Source: Tenebrio molitor (lineage: Eukaryota > Arthropoda > Insecta > Coleoptera > Tenebrionidae). From it: DNA of 64,000 nt. Location of the stretch: positions 1-64,000 of the forward strand of contig NW_027184104.1 of NCBI RefSeq assembly GCF_963966145.1. The letters run 5' to 3'. A program made the translations under genes and the position numbers. Positions 11,243-21,127 of this stretch are shown in pieces. Below the pieces are notes generated by a model. It saw nothing but the letters and a program-made list of their open reading frames with translations, was not told the DNA's origin and did not search any database. Each line of letters opens with the position of its first letter. The first letter of the stretch is position 1.

Positions 11243-11289
11243 AAGGCCATCTGAATCAAAAAGCTACGCTTATAAGGCCGTTTCAATTT
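11243..11289 (+). repeat. 46-bp repeat, inverted partner at 17228-17274
   Basis: AAGGCCATCTGAATCAAAAAGC and the following GCTTATAAGGCCGTTTCAAT recur as the exact complement at 17228-17274, just upstream of a THAP-like exon on the minus strand. The two copies bracket 5.9 kb that contains the LINE. They could be remnants of one inverted-repeat element or a duplicated promoter segment. Confidence 0.8.
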
Positions 11290-11814
11290 TCGATTTTTCC
11301 ATATAAACTTTGTTTCTGTGACATTTCTGGCGGCAGAACCTTTTTGCGCTCCATCTACCGATTTCGAACGCAATTGATTGAGACTTTTTCCACTTTTTCT
11401 TTGAGGTTAAGTGCTTAAAACGTCAATTAAAACATGAATGCAATAAAATATCCAAGATCCGATGTATATTTCATGTAGCAATAAACACTACAAGTCTCTT
11501 TTAATTATAGATACTTACAAAAATAGGACAAGGAACAGCATCTTTACATAAGCGTCGTCTTTTGGGGGTTGTAATGTAATTATAGAGACTTGTTGAAAAT
11601 GCTGCTCACAAATTTCTGAGTAATCCGTAATTTTTGTAGTCTTTTATATTACAAATACAAATTAAAAGGTTGTGCTTATCATTGTCTCCATAAATGAGGC
11701 TTCTTATTAAAATAAAATCTGAAATTTTAGGCATCAAATAGCAATTAGTATCAGTTTCTTACAGTCTCTCGCCCGAAGCGTCTCCATCGTCCATTCATAA
11801 TCAGGGGAAAAATG

Positions 11815-12485
11815 TTTCAATCTATTATCAGAACGTTCGCGGTCTCAACACTAAGCTAACACAGTTGTATAATGCTATCTCATCCTGCAGTTATGACTTT
11901 ATTGCTTTAACTGAAACATGGCTTAATGATTCCGTTTTAGATTCTGAGTTGTGCAACAATAATAACTACTATACTCTCAGATCCGACAGAGATTTAACGA
12001 AAATGAATTTATCTAGAGGTGGCGGTGTCCTTTTGGCGAGTAGGCGTGAGTTTATAGTAGATAGGTTGGATCTTTCATTGGATGGGTTTGACGATCTGCA
12101 ATTTACGGACATTCTAGGAGTAAAAATTGTTTGTCACAAGTTCTGTCTTTACATGTTTCTAGTTTATATTCATCCCAAGTCAACACTGCAAGAGTATGAT
12201 TTGTTGTTTCATTTGCTTGGGCAGCTGAACTATATTCAGGGTAAAAATGTCATGATACTAGGTGACTTTAATATACCAGCTTACACCCTTGATATGACTA
12301 TTACTTCTATCCATGATGGTAAAACCTCAGTTTTGTTCAATTTCCTACAATTCTATAATCTACATCAATATAATAGAGTGCCTAACAACTTCGATAGATA
12401 TCTTGATCTTGTTTTGTGTAATAAGGAATGCGCCGTTTTTAAGGCTGAGATAACCGCTTTTGAATTCAAAACTAACCGCCAATGA
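11815..12485 (+). pseudogene. LINE ORF2 N-terminal AP endonuclease domain (truncated)
   Basis: The frame opens before the first ATG with SIYYQNVRGLNTKL, the usual start of LINE exonuclease-endonuclease-phosphatase domains. It continues with FIALTETWLND (catalytic E), GGGVLLASR, then VMILGDFNIP (catalytic D and N) and ends in YLDLVLCN. These are the canonical EEP motifs in order; the enzyme nicks target DNA to prime reverse transcription. The C-terminal SDH motif and the link to the reverse transcriptase are cut off at 12485 by inserted DNA. The reading frame on the far side differs by one base, so the two parts are not simply joinable. Confidence 0.88.
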
Positions 12486-14516
12486 AAACTATAGAATTAC
12501 CGGCGTTCGGTACCGTCGGCGACCGCTTGGGGGCGTGGGGTGAAAGTCGACAGGGGATGAACGGCCATGTTTTTTTTTTGGAGGGCACTTTTTTTTGACC
12601 GCAGAGTAGTACAGAAGTACCGTGTATTTTTTCTGTGTGCTAATTGTGCGATTTTAGTTGTTTTTTTATTGAACTGTGCTAAATGTTGCTGCCCAGCTGC
12701 TGTTTTGAACTAGGTATGTTTGCGGTACTAAAATTATGTCTGTTTCGCGCGAAATGTATTTTAATTATCATGATGGTCGCACGTGGGTTGTTGATGTTCC
12801 CACCATATTGTATAAAATCCGCAATTATCTCGACCATCCCCATGTATCACGCTTTTAACATTTGTAAGCTTGTGAAGGAGAGTAAGGCCGCCTGGTTCTA
12901 GGTTTGTAAATTTTATAAAATTGCACGGATCACGTTTTTTTTTGTTGTCAAATCTGGTTTTACAATTCACTAACTTTCCTAAAAGAAAAGGGCGCCAAGT
13001 TTTAGCGCGGGTCTGTGGCTTTTACTTTTATAAGCGCACTCCCTCATTTTTGATCCCCTTCTAATTATTCCGAGTGACGCTTTTGGTGTGATAAGCATCT
13101 AGTTATGGTTCAACACTTTAATCAAAATTGCAAAGTTTCCACTTTCCATCCCGGTAGCAACCAAATGTTTATATTTCAGGTGTCTCCGTGGGTTTTTCCT
13201 TAGCTAGGGATCTACTACATTTAGTCCCGGGGCGCCCTCCATATTATTCAGGGCGCCCCCCTTGTCGATGATCCGGCTCTAATAGGCTAGGGTCGACTGG
13301 ACTGTGTTTTTTTGTTTTATTGTTATGTATGTGTTAATGGTTGTTACCACCTTTCCATCCCAAATTGAAAGTGTTCTTAGATAGCTCTGTCAACAAATAT
13401 TTGTCGCGTTTCTTCTTTTGTTTGTTTTTTCCAGTTTGCTGTAGCTGTAAATTCTAGACCTTACCGCGAGGGTCTCTCTCTGTTTGAGGGGTTTTGTTTT
13501 TCCTCTAACCTCCCAACGTTGAACACGACCTCGCGGCCCTCATAAAATTTGCACCCCAGGGAGACCCAAAAACCTAACGCTTGGCAGGACTTGTTGAATG
13601 CTGGGTTTTACTCGAGCTCCATGGCACACTTCCGGAAATGTGATCAGGTCTATTTTCCCTGAGTCTGTGTAGCCTGACAAGCGCGTTGTGTTTTCTTTTG
13701 CTTTGGAAAAGTAATGTTCACTTCAACCGATGAACTTAGAGTACCTCAATTTGTTGACTTACGTAAAGCAGTTAGGACCTTTCCCTTAGCACTAAATCAC
13801 GGGTAGGCGGGAAATGTTAAAGTCGTAAGGATAGGTGCCACAGCCCACCGGACCACCCAAAGCCACTCGCTCCTTCTATAGCGTATCTGCCGCACATTGT
13901 AAATTAACTTGAAAAGGAGAAAACATGCTAAGGTTCTCGTCTAGTGCTCGCTCCCGCTCGAACGGTCCGAAGTAACTGTTTTGTTTGTAATGTACATGAC
14001 CCTCCTGTTTTCTTTTGAATTTGAATTGTGTTGTTTATGAAATCAGTTTTGCTCAATTTTCACTAACTGTCCCGTCTACGTTGTCACTTCGGACTTGTTC
14101 GTATTTTTAGGAGAGGTTTTTAGCGGAGCCTCATTCGGGGGTCTAGGAGGATGGCCAGAGCTCACCATTTTCCTAGAGTTCTAAATGAGTAGTCTTCTCA
14201 CATTTGCGGAGACTTGGGTGCCCTCTCCCGAGACGTTTTATTATTAATGAATCCCGGCGTTAACGAAAATCATAACTTTGAATAAATAGCTGGTTTTAAT
14301 TATTGTGTTGTTTTATTTGCACTCTTCTGTGTGGTTCACAAACCCTGTTGGAACGAATCTGGTAATGTTTAATTTGTATTTAAAAAAAAAACACAACGTA
14401 GGGAAATTAACTAAGTACGATCACGCGCTCTTGGCCAGTTTTTTTGAATTTCGCGGGTTTTATTTTTCATTGTGTATGTTGGTAAAAAAAAAAAATGAGA
14501 TGGCCGATTGGTGGGA
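12469..14516. other. About 2-kb insertion of unknown identity in the LINE
   Basis: The block sits between the LINE endonuclease and reverse transcriptase. Both sides carry TTTGAATT (12461-12468 and near 14517-14525), a candidate 8-bp target duplication. It is GC-richer than its surroundings and has no ORF above about 72 codons. It contains a GC-rich hairpin (GGGCGCCCT...AGGGCGCCC near 13230-13258) and an AATAAA at 14281 followed by a GT-rich tract. I found no TIR, LTR or protein domain. It might be a retrocopied noncoding transcript or a non-autonomous DNA element. Confidence 0.5.
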
Positions 14517-14532
14517 ATTTTGAATTACCCAC

Positions 14533-16707
14533 TTGGTTCATCACAAGGCAGTCGATGTTCTTATATCAGAAGATTTACATCATCCTTCTCTTTTAATGAA
14601 TTTAAGTCTTAACGTGTCAACAGTTAAATCCTTCAGCAATAAAAACTTTAAGAGATGGAATTTCAGGAAAGCTGATTTTCACATGTTATATAAGAAAATT
14701 GCATCCACAGAATGGTCTTTTTTGGAAGACTGCACCAATGTTGACATAGCCTGCTCTCTATTTTACAACAAATTTAACAACTTATTAGATACGTGTGTCC
14801 CAGAAACTTGCAGCGGTTACAATGGTTGCTATCCGCCCTGGTTCAACTCATCGATTATTAAAAATATTAAACGGAAATGGCAAATTTGGCGTCAATACAA
14901 AATTAATAACAATCCCGTAACATGCCAGATATTCAAAACGATCCGCTCGCAAATTAAACACGACATCAAGCAGGCGTATAAGGTTTATATTGACAGTATT
15001 GAAGGTAGCATTAGAACTGACCCAAAAAAATTTTGGTCTCACGTTAATAGCATCAAAAACTCTAAGGGTGTTCCAGGTCGCATGTCATATTTAAATAATC
15101 AATTTCAAGATCCAAACGACATCGTCAATGCTTTTGCAGATTTCTTCCAACAGTGCTACACTGCTTCGGGAGTTTTCACTGGCCGGGACGTTATTCATTC
15201 TGATGCTAATAATGTAAACACTCCTTTCATATCTAAATCAGACGTAACATCAGCCCTAAAGAAACTTAAACCCAAATTAACTGCTGGTCCCGATAATATT
15301 CCTGCGTTTCTCTTAAAAGACTGTGCCTCAGTCCTAGCGTATCCCTTGCAGTTGGTGTTTAATCTTGCTCTCAAAACCTGCAGATTCCCTGAAATATGGA
15401 AATTATCAAGTATCTCGCCAATCTTCAAAAAAGGCAACAGAACTCAAGTAGAAAATTATCGACCAATATCTCTTATTTGCAACTTCTCTAAGGTGTTTGA
15501 ATCCATCCTGTATGACACTTTGTTTGCAAGCGTTCGCAACACGATCTCCGAATTTCAACACGGCTTCGTTAGTGGTCGTTCTACAGTAACTAACTTGTGC
15601 TCCTTTACGCAATTTGTTGCTGAATGTTTTGATGCCAGGCTACAGGTTGATGTGGTCTATACCGACTTCTCTAAAGCTTTCGACCGGTTGGATCACCGCA
15701 TTCTGTTATGCAAACTTCGGGAATTTGGTCTCTCAGAATCATTGTTGCAATTCTTCGAATCTTACCTTGGGAGCAGAAAGCAATTTGTAATGTGTAACGG
15801 ATTTAGATCTAAAGAAATCACTGTATCATCTGGAGTTCCGCAGGGCTCTGTTCTTGGACCTCTGTTTTTTATCATGTTTATTAACGACATCAGTGTAAAT
15901 ATCGAGTCCAATATTCTCATGTATGCGGATGATCTTAAAGTGTACAGAAAAATATCTAACACACATGACTGTGAAATGCTGCAGCGAGATATTGTTAGGA
16001 TTCAAGAGTGGTGCAATTGTAATAATCTGTTTTTAAATGTTCAAAAATGTCATGCTATGTCCTACACGAATAAATCCACAACAATCCTCTTTGATTACCA
16101 CATAGATCACTATTTGCTTACTAGAGACAACATGATCTGCGACCTGGGAATTACTTTTGATACAAGATTAACATTTTCAAATCATATAAATGTTATAGTC
16201 TCCGGGGCACTGCGATCTCTGGGATTCATTATAAGATGCACTAAAAATTTCAGTGATATCAGATCATTGAAAATGTTATATTTTGCCTTTGTTCGTTCTC
16301 GTCTCGAATATGGAAGTATTATCTGGTCTTCAAATTGCCAGACACACATTCAAAATCTAGAAAAAGTCCAGCGTCGTTTTCTTAAGTTCTTGGCCCATAG
16401 AATTGATGGTACTTATCCCGAAAGGGGTCGCTCGCAATCTGAACTCCTTGAGCGTTTCGAATGTCAGGATCTTAAGACTAGACGCGTGAACGCTTCAATG
16501 AGCTTTCTTCGTAATCTGATACATTACCGTATAGATTGTAGTAATCTTTTGAGCAAGCTCTACTTTCTTGTTCCCCGCCTGACCTCCCGAAACCATGTAT
16601 GCTTTTACCTACCTACTCCGCGTATTGATGTTCAGAAACATTCTCCTTTATATACCATGTGCGAAAATTATAACGTACATCAACATGCGTTTGACATCTT
16701 TCGGTAA
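14533..16707 (+). CDS. LINE reverse transcriptase ORF, open over 724 codons
   Basis: This is the C-terminal two thirds of a LINE polyprotein. It copies element RNA into DNA at a nicked target. Visible reverse transcriptase blocks are ISPIFKKGNRTQVENYRPIS, FQHGFVSGRSTVTNL, VVYTDFSKAFDRLDH (catalytic D), SSGVPQGSVLGPLFF and the catalytic YADD in NILMYADDLKVY. After that comes the thumb region with SRLEYGSIIWSS and VQRRFLKFL. There is no RNase H domain and no CCHC knuckle at the C-terminus, which fits CR1/jockey-like rather than I-type LINEs. The frame opens about 10 bases after the 2-kb insertion with no good ATG, so the natural protein would have started upstream in the endonuclease part. No internal stop or frameshift, so this copy is fairly young. 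Confidence 0.92.
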   Translation: MVHHKAVDVLISEDLHHPSLLMNLSLNVSTVKSFSNKNFKRWNFRKADFHMLYKKIASTEWSFLEDCTNVDIACSLFYNKFNNLLDTCVPETCSGYNGCYPPWFNSSIIKNIKRKWQIWRQYKINNNPVTCQIFKTIRSQIKHDIKQAYKVYIDSIEGSIRTDPKKFWSHVNSIKNSKGVPGRMSYLNNQFQDPNDIVNAFADFFQQCYTASGVFTGRDVIHSDANNVNTPFISKSDVTSALKKLKPKLTAGPDNIPAFLLKDCASVLAYPLQLVFNLALKTCRFPEIWKLSSISPIFKKGNRTQVENYRPISLICNFSKVFESILYDTLFASVRNTISEFQHGFVSGRSTVTNLCSFTQFVAECFDARLQVDVVYTDFSKAFDRLDHRILLCKLREFGLSESLLQFFESYLGSRKQFVMCNGFRSKEITVSSGVPQGSVLGPLFFIMFINDISVNIESNILMYADDLKVYRKISNTHDCEMLQRDIVRIQEWCNCNNLFLNVQKCHAMSYTNKSTTILFDYHIDHYLLTRDNMICDLGITFDTRLTFSNHINVIVSGALRSLGFIIRCTKNFSDIRSLKMLYFAFVRSRLEYGSIIWSSNCQTHIQNLEKVQRRFLKFLAHRIDGTYPERGRSQSELLERFECQDLKTRRVNASMSFLRNLIHYRIDCSNLLSKLYFLVPRLTSRNHVCFYLPTPRIDVQKHSPLYTMCENYNVHQHAFDIFR

Positions 16708-16786
16708 TGTTATCTGTATGTATTTCTTTTCTCTTGCTATTCTCCTATCCCTTAATTGGACTTGTTCTGTGGGATAGACGTATTCT

Positions 16787-16812
16787 AATAATAATAATAA
16801 TAATAATAATAA
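16787..16812 (+). repeat. TAA/AAT microsatellite at the LINE 3' end
   Basis: About eight AAT triplets follow the 80-base 3' UTR of the reverse transcriptase ORF. Simple-repeat tails of this kind replace poly(A) in several LINE clades. A second AAT run lies at 16949-16968, after 136 bp of unassigned sequence, and may mark the tail of another retroelement. Confidence 0.8.
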
Positions 16813-16978
16813 TACAGGGCGGAAAAAAAAAGGCTATATTCTATCTCGTGATTCGGAAGTCACGTTAAGCCATTGGTCCCAGTCTATTGAGTTGGTCATT
16901 ACGCCCCTCATAGATTTGTAAACCAGTCCTAGACTGTGTAACAACATTTATAATAATAATAATAATAAATTTGCTTAC

Positions 16979-17086
16979 CGCAAACGTTTCAAAAGCTACG
17001 AACCATTTTTGTCTTTGTTTCATATTGCTGTGAATTTCAAATAAGCGAACATCTTTTGCCCCACAAATGAAACACGCTTTTACCAT
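16979..17086 (-). CDS. First exon of a THAP/C2CH-like protein (partial)
   Basis: On the minus strand an ATG at 17086 opens MVKACFICGAKDVRLFEIHS, then NMKQRQKWFVAFETFA. The frame then meets a consensus splice donor (GCG then GTAAGC) at a codon boundary. The spacing Cys-x2-Cys, F-x-IH and R-x-x-W resembles the first half of a THAP zinc finger, whose second half (C-x2-H) would lie in the next exon. No next exon is visible to the left, where retroelement sequence begins. The frame is open upstream to 17215, but M44 of that longer frame is the better start. It could be a host gene exon or the first exon of a P-type element. Confidence 0.5.
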
Positions 17087-17227
17087 TTCATGTAAAATAG
17101 AAGGGCAATATTTTAAATTGCCGCCAATATTGTAGCTTTGATTCGTTGATCGGCCACCGAGGGCGCGCAATAAGGTTCTGTCTTCTTTTGTTTTATGGCC
17201 ACTCTGCAGAAACAATTATTATGTACA

Positions 17228-17274
17228 TTGAAACGGCCTTATAAGCGTAGCTTTTTGATTCAGATGGCCTTGAA
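17228..17274 (-). repeat. Inverted partner of the 11243-11289 repeat
   Basis: This is the exact complement of the 46-bp block at 11243-11289. It lies about 140 bp upstream of the minus-strand THAP-like exon, so it is in a promoter or 5' UTR position for that exon. Confidence 0.78.
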
Positions 17275-17889
17275 ACGATAATAAGGATGGCGCCATCTAG
17301 ACCAGGATCGCGCGCGGCGCTGTTTCGGTCGATAATTCAGTTTGGCTTTTTACTTGTCGTCTGTTGCGTAGACAGTTGACAGTTGTCACTATCATCCGTG
17401 GTTGTCACCATAGACCATACGGGTCACGGCCTCCTAGATTCATAAGAGACTCGTCTCTTATCCGGCCTGCCGCATTCGTAGTTCAAAGCATTATTTTTGT
17501 TTTATAGGGTGCGCCACAATACGGGGCTTATGTGTTGTACTGTTTGCCTGCCTTGCAGGAAATTATTGTTTTATAGGCGTGTTTTCAAGTTTTAACCCAC
17601 ATACATCTGACACTTTTTCAAAATCTCAAAACATTTTTTATGAACGGTAAACAACTTTCTTTTTTCTTATTTTTTTTTATTTGTCTATGAGTGCAAGTTA
17701 CAAAAATTTACAATGACAGGAAGCTCTAATTTTTAAATAAGTGTCTCACTCACATTTTACCACGAACAGGACAATGGATTAGTGGATTTCCCGAAAGATA
17801 TGAGGCCAAGATATTCTTCAAAACAAAATTTATATTTTCCTTTGGAATGCTTGGTAGAATTTCTACTATTATTGAAATTATTGTAAATT

Positions 17890-18212
17890 GTATAGTTTGC
17901 GAACGGGAAATTGGAATTTTAGCTTCTTCACTTGCAATGGGTTTAGGGTAGATTATAAAAATGAAGATTTACGATAGTGTTAAGTTTATCTACCTGCTAG
18001 TTACTAAAAAGGGACGCCGAATATCGGCAAACTGCAGATTGTTTGTCCCTCCTGGAATGAACTGCTCATAGTAGTAAATCTTCATTATTATCTATAATCA
18101 ATAATGTTTAGCCTACCCATGGAGGTAGTATTAATACTAGGTCCATGAGCCTACCCAAAACCCATTGCAAGTGAAGAAGCTAAAATTCCAATTTCTCATT
18201 CCCAAACTATAC
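17890..18212. repeat. Internal inverted repeat of the P-type element
   Basis: The outer arms are GGGAAATTGGAATTTTAGC...CAATGGGTTTAGGGTAG at 17907-17951 and their complement at 18142-18200. The inner arms (GAAGATTTACGATAGTG and TAGTAGTAAATCTTC) continue the fold around a loop near 18000-18060. P elements carry internal 11-bp inverted repeats; this one is far longer. It overlaps the 3' end of the 160-aa ORF. Confidence 0.75.
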
Positions 18213-18689
18213 TAGACCCACAAATTGATCATTGGGGTAACTTAGTCTTCCTCTATCTTCGTAATAAATTAATTCCAGTAAAAGGATTTTCTTTTTCGAA
18301 TTTGAATCTTGTAAATGTGACAAGCAATAATCACATCCATGGATTGGCTTCGTTATTTTCATAATTAAGTAGCCACATAAAAAAGCTGTTGCCGCCGTCT
18401 CAATTTGAAAATGGGTACTTGCCGAATAAGTAAAAAAAGACAATTTTTCTAGTTTTTCCAGAGAACTATCTTGCAAGGTGACTGAAATATTTACATTGGT
18501 CCTTAAATTTTGGAATCTTGGTAAAATTTTACTACTTGCATATTCTGGGGCACTCATGATATTACCAGTATGATCTCTCAGTCCTATCTTCCATGCCGCA
18601 TTTAAAGTGATATCATTGGGTACATTATGATAAGAAATGTTAACTTTATGTCGTGAACTAATACAACATTTTTTCTTTGTTTGTGGCAT
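18207..18689 (-). CDS. THAP finger fused to a P-transposase C-terminal segment
   Basis: The 160-aa ORF lies inside the P-type mini-element. The N-terminus reads MPQTKKKCCISSRHKVNISY, then HNVPNDITLNAAWKIGLRDH, a plausible THAP-type zinc finger start with the H-x-x-P and W landmarks. The second half (residues about 95-160) has ATAFLCGYLIMKI, GCDYCLSHL and ELIYYEDRGRLSYPNDQFVG. It resembles the P/THAP9 C-terminal region, which has a CxxC pair and a GGLxYPS motif. The RNase H-like catalytic core and GTP-binding region normally found between them are absent. If translated it would bind DNA but not cut it, like the truncated repressors of P elements. THAP residues were assigned by eye. Confidence 0.65.
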   Translation of the reverse strand: MPQTKKKCCISSRHKVNISYHNVPNDITLNAAWKIGLRDHTGNIMSAPEYASSKILPRFQNLRTNVNISVTLQDSSLEKLEKLSFFTYSASTHFQIETAATAFLCGYLIMKITKPIHGCDYCLSHLQDSNSKKKILLLELIYYEDRGRLSYPNDQFVGLV

Positions 18690-18928
18690 TTTTTAAAGTT
18701 TCGACTGCACTTAGTTTTTCAAATTGACAATTTATTATATAAAATGTCATTATTCATACGTATTTTTAGTTGCATATACTAATATATGGGTCACATTAAA
18801 GTCGCTAGATGGACATACTATACGGGGAATTTCATAGACAAGGAATTTTCAAAAACAGACATTTATCGAATGCGACAGGCCGGATAAGAGACGAGTCTCT
18901 TATGAATCTAGGAGGCCGTGATACGGGT

Positions 18929-19440
18929 GAAGCCGACATTTCAAGGTCGGCAGCACGAGGTAGATGTTGACCACTCCTAAGGGTTGGGGAAAGGAGAAGG
19001 AACAAAAACCAATGAAATGCGTTCTTTTGAATTCGCGCTAGTGAACCTTTAATTTGTCTGTCAAAGTGGTTCGCCCTATTTTTTCCAGTTTTAAGGTTAT
19101 GTTTTAGGTAGCGTGGGTGACGTTTTAAAATGTGAAAAAGTGCTTTTCATTAGTCTTGAAGACGTGTCTAAACATTAATTATAAAGTTTAGTGACGGTAA
19201 GTAACTGAGAAATAGTTCTTGATTGCATAAATTCGATTTTATGGTGATTTTAGATTGAAAGTAACTAGACCCATGAGGACCTAACCTTTTAGGAAGTAAA
19301 TGTTTGATACGAAAAAGAAATTAAAAGGTAAAGTTGATAATTACAGGTTCTACACTTCATTAATTTTGTTATTTTTGTAGGTATTTGGGTGTACGGTTCG
19401 TTGTTTTCCACTTGGAACCCCTGCTGAGGACCTGTTTTTT
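18929..19440. other. No gene; upstream of the P-like remnant
   Basis: No ORF or repeat was recognised. A consensus-like splice donor (GACGGTAAGTAACTG near 19194-19208) and an acceptor-like TTTTTGTAG before 19381 suggest there may have been a spliced 5' exon of the P-like gene that follows, but no coding exon can be supported. Confidence 0.4.
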
Positions 19441-19454
19441 TTATCAGGTTTTAG

Positions 19455-20876
19455 ATGTCCCTCCGTGTTGGTTTTTTGTATTTTGTAGTTGTGAGCCTAC
19501 TATTAGCTATGGATGTTGTTGCAAGTATCCAGGTTGCAACAACTGGTACATACTACACAAGAGTTCTTGAGGGTTTCGTGAACAAGCATTTTTTCAAGTT
19601 TCCGAAAGATCACATTCAGCACCAAATTTGGAAGGATATTTGTAAGATAGATATTTCTAAATCATCCAAGTTCGCGACAGTTTGTGAGGATCATTTTGAC
19701 GATTCGGCATTTTTGAATGAGAACAGAAATCGCTTAAATTTTAGAGCAGTGCCACTACCTGTCGCTGACTCAGTCGAATTGTGCCTCTTAGATGATCTGC
19801 TATTGCCAGATTTAGCAGAATCTTCAAATGTAGTTTCTCCTGGCGTTGAACCAAGAATCTCTTCTCATTCAAAAGCTAATGATGTAACATGCAATATGAC
19901 TGATTCCATAATTTTGGACAATAACTGTTTAACTGAAAATGACACCCCTTTCAACGTCAACAAATTCGCGTTTTTAGGCAAAAAAAGTAGAGACGGAATT
20001 TTAACTAAAATTGGCTGTTCTTCTAAAGATTTCAGTCCGGGGGAAAAGCTTATCGTAATATTCAGTCTAGGGTTTGTAAATTGAGCAAAATGTTAAAAAT
20101 GGAAAAGGATAAGGTGAAGACTTTGCAAAAATTACATGATCTTGGAATGTTCAATTTCATTAACGAAAATTTGAACGAGGTTACGCAAGCATTTATTAAT
20201 TCCCAGCTGCGTAACGAATCTAGTCAACCAACCGCGCGTAGATGGACCGAACAAGATAAGGCATTTGCTCTATCTTTGTACAAGAGGAGTCCAAGATTAT
20301 ATGTATAAATATTTGCAAGTCTATTTTCAATTACCCTCTTCCAGAACTTTGAAAGCCATTTTAGCTAAAATCCAGTTTGATACTGGAATTAATCCAGGCA
20401 TTGTGAATCATCTCAGAAATCAAGTTTCAAAAATGAAGCGTGCAGATCGCTACTGTACGTTGTTATTTGATGAAATGTCTGTTTGTCAAGGGTTTCATAT
20501 GGGCTCCTTGGGTCGTTCAAACAAAGTAGCCAACCATGCTCTTGTTTTTATGATTCGAGGGTTAAGATCCCAATGGAAACAAGTCATTGCATATTACTTC
20601 ACCGCAAACACAGTTTCTGCAAACAATCTAAAGTTTCTTATCGAAGAAATAATTTCGCAACTTCAAGACGTTGGGTTGAATGTAGTTGGCACTGTTTGTG
20701 ACCAGGGCACTACAAATTGTTCAGCATTAAGTCAGCTTTGTGCCAGACAACACCCACGCCAAGGTTCATATTATTTCTTTGTTAATAAGAAGCCGATTGT
20801 AACGATTTTTGATGTACCACGTCTTTTAAAGAACACGCGAAATGCATTGTTGAAATGCAAAAAACTTTTTAAATAA
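19455..20876 (+). pseudogene. P-element (THAP9-like) transposase, frame-broken
   Basis: Three frames together cover the N-terminal two thirds of a P-type transposase. The first has the second half of a THAP finger (KHFFKFPKDHIQHQIWKDIC, then VCEDHFDD with its C-x2-H). Its cysteine half (CCCKYPGCNN) lies in another frame at 19505-19540. The second frame (20081-20308) is a leucine-rich stretch. The third (from about 20300) has SSRTLKAILAKIQFDTGI, LLFDEMSVCQG (first catalytic Asp), GTVCDQGTTNCSAL (second Asp) and FDVPRLLKNTRNAL. A shift near 20290 and a stop at 20876 break it. The GTP-binding insertion is not seen and the C-terminal acidic residue is lost. No TIR pair was found for it. Confidence 0.85.
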
Positions 20877-21127
20877 ATTTTTATCATCAAGTGGTTTTCA
20901 GAAAGATCTGGAAAACACTTTTAAAACTTTATTTAAACATAATGTTGGTTTTGGGGAAAGTTATTGCGCAGTTCATCACTGCTACAATTTAATTTTAGAT
21001 AAATGTACTGTTCTTCTAATTTTTAAATTATGCAGGGACAACCAAAAACAAAAGACTATCTCGGAGGGACATAGAGCAAAAATGAGACGGCTCAAGTGAG
21101 TACTTTTTAGTTTTTTGTATATATTTT

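Larger units (their letters stand above)
11815..16812 (+). mobile_element. LINE (AP-endonuclease type) split by an insertion
   Basis: An endonuclease segment (11815-12485) and a reverse transcriptase ORF (14533-16707) lie in the same orientation. They are followed by a short 3' UTR and a TAA/AAT microsatellite tail at 16787-16812, as expected for an I/jockey/CR1-like LINE. The 5' end could not be placed; the stretch 11300-11810 has no clear coding sequence. A block of about 2 kb (12469-14516) separates the two domains and is probably a later insertion. No target duplication for the whole LINE was found. Confidence 0.85.
17425..18920 (-). mobile_element. P-type mini-element with 54-bp TIRs and 8-bp TSD
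   Basis: The termini CACGGCCTCCTAGATTCATA and their complement match over about 54 bp (17425-17478 and 18867-18920), with one mismatch or so. Exact 8-bp duplications ATACGGGT flank the element at 17417-17424 and 18921-18928. Eight-base duplications are the hallmark of P elements (hAT also makes them), and the enclosed minus-strand ORF looks like P/THAP9 sequence. Length is 1496 bp, about half of a full P element. The TIR itself contains a perfect palindrome, ATAAGAGACTCGTCTCTTAT. The element also has a 320-bp internal inverted repeat (17890-18212). Confidence 0.9.
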
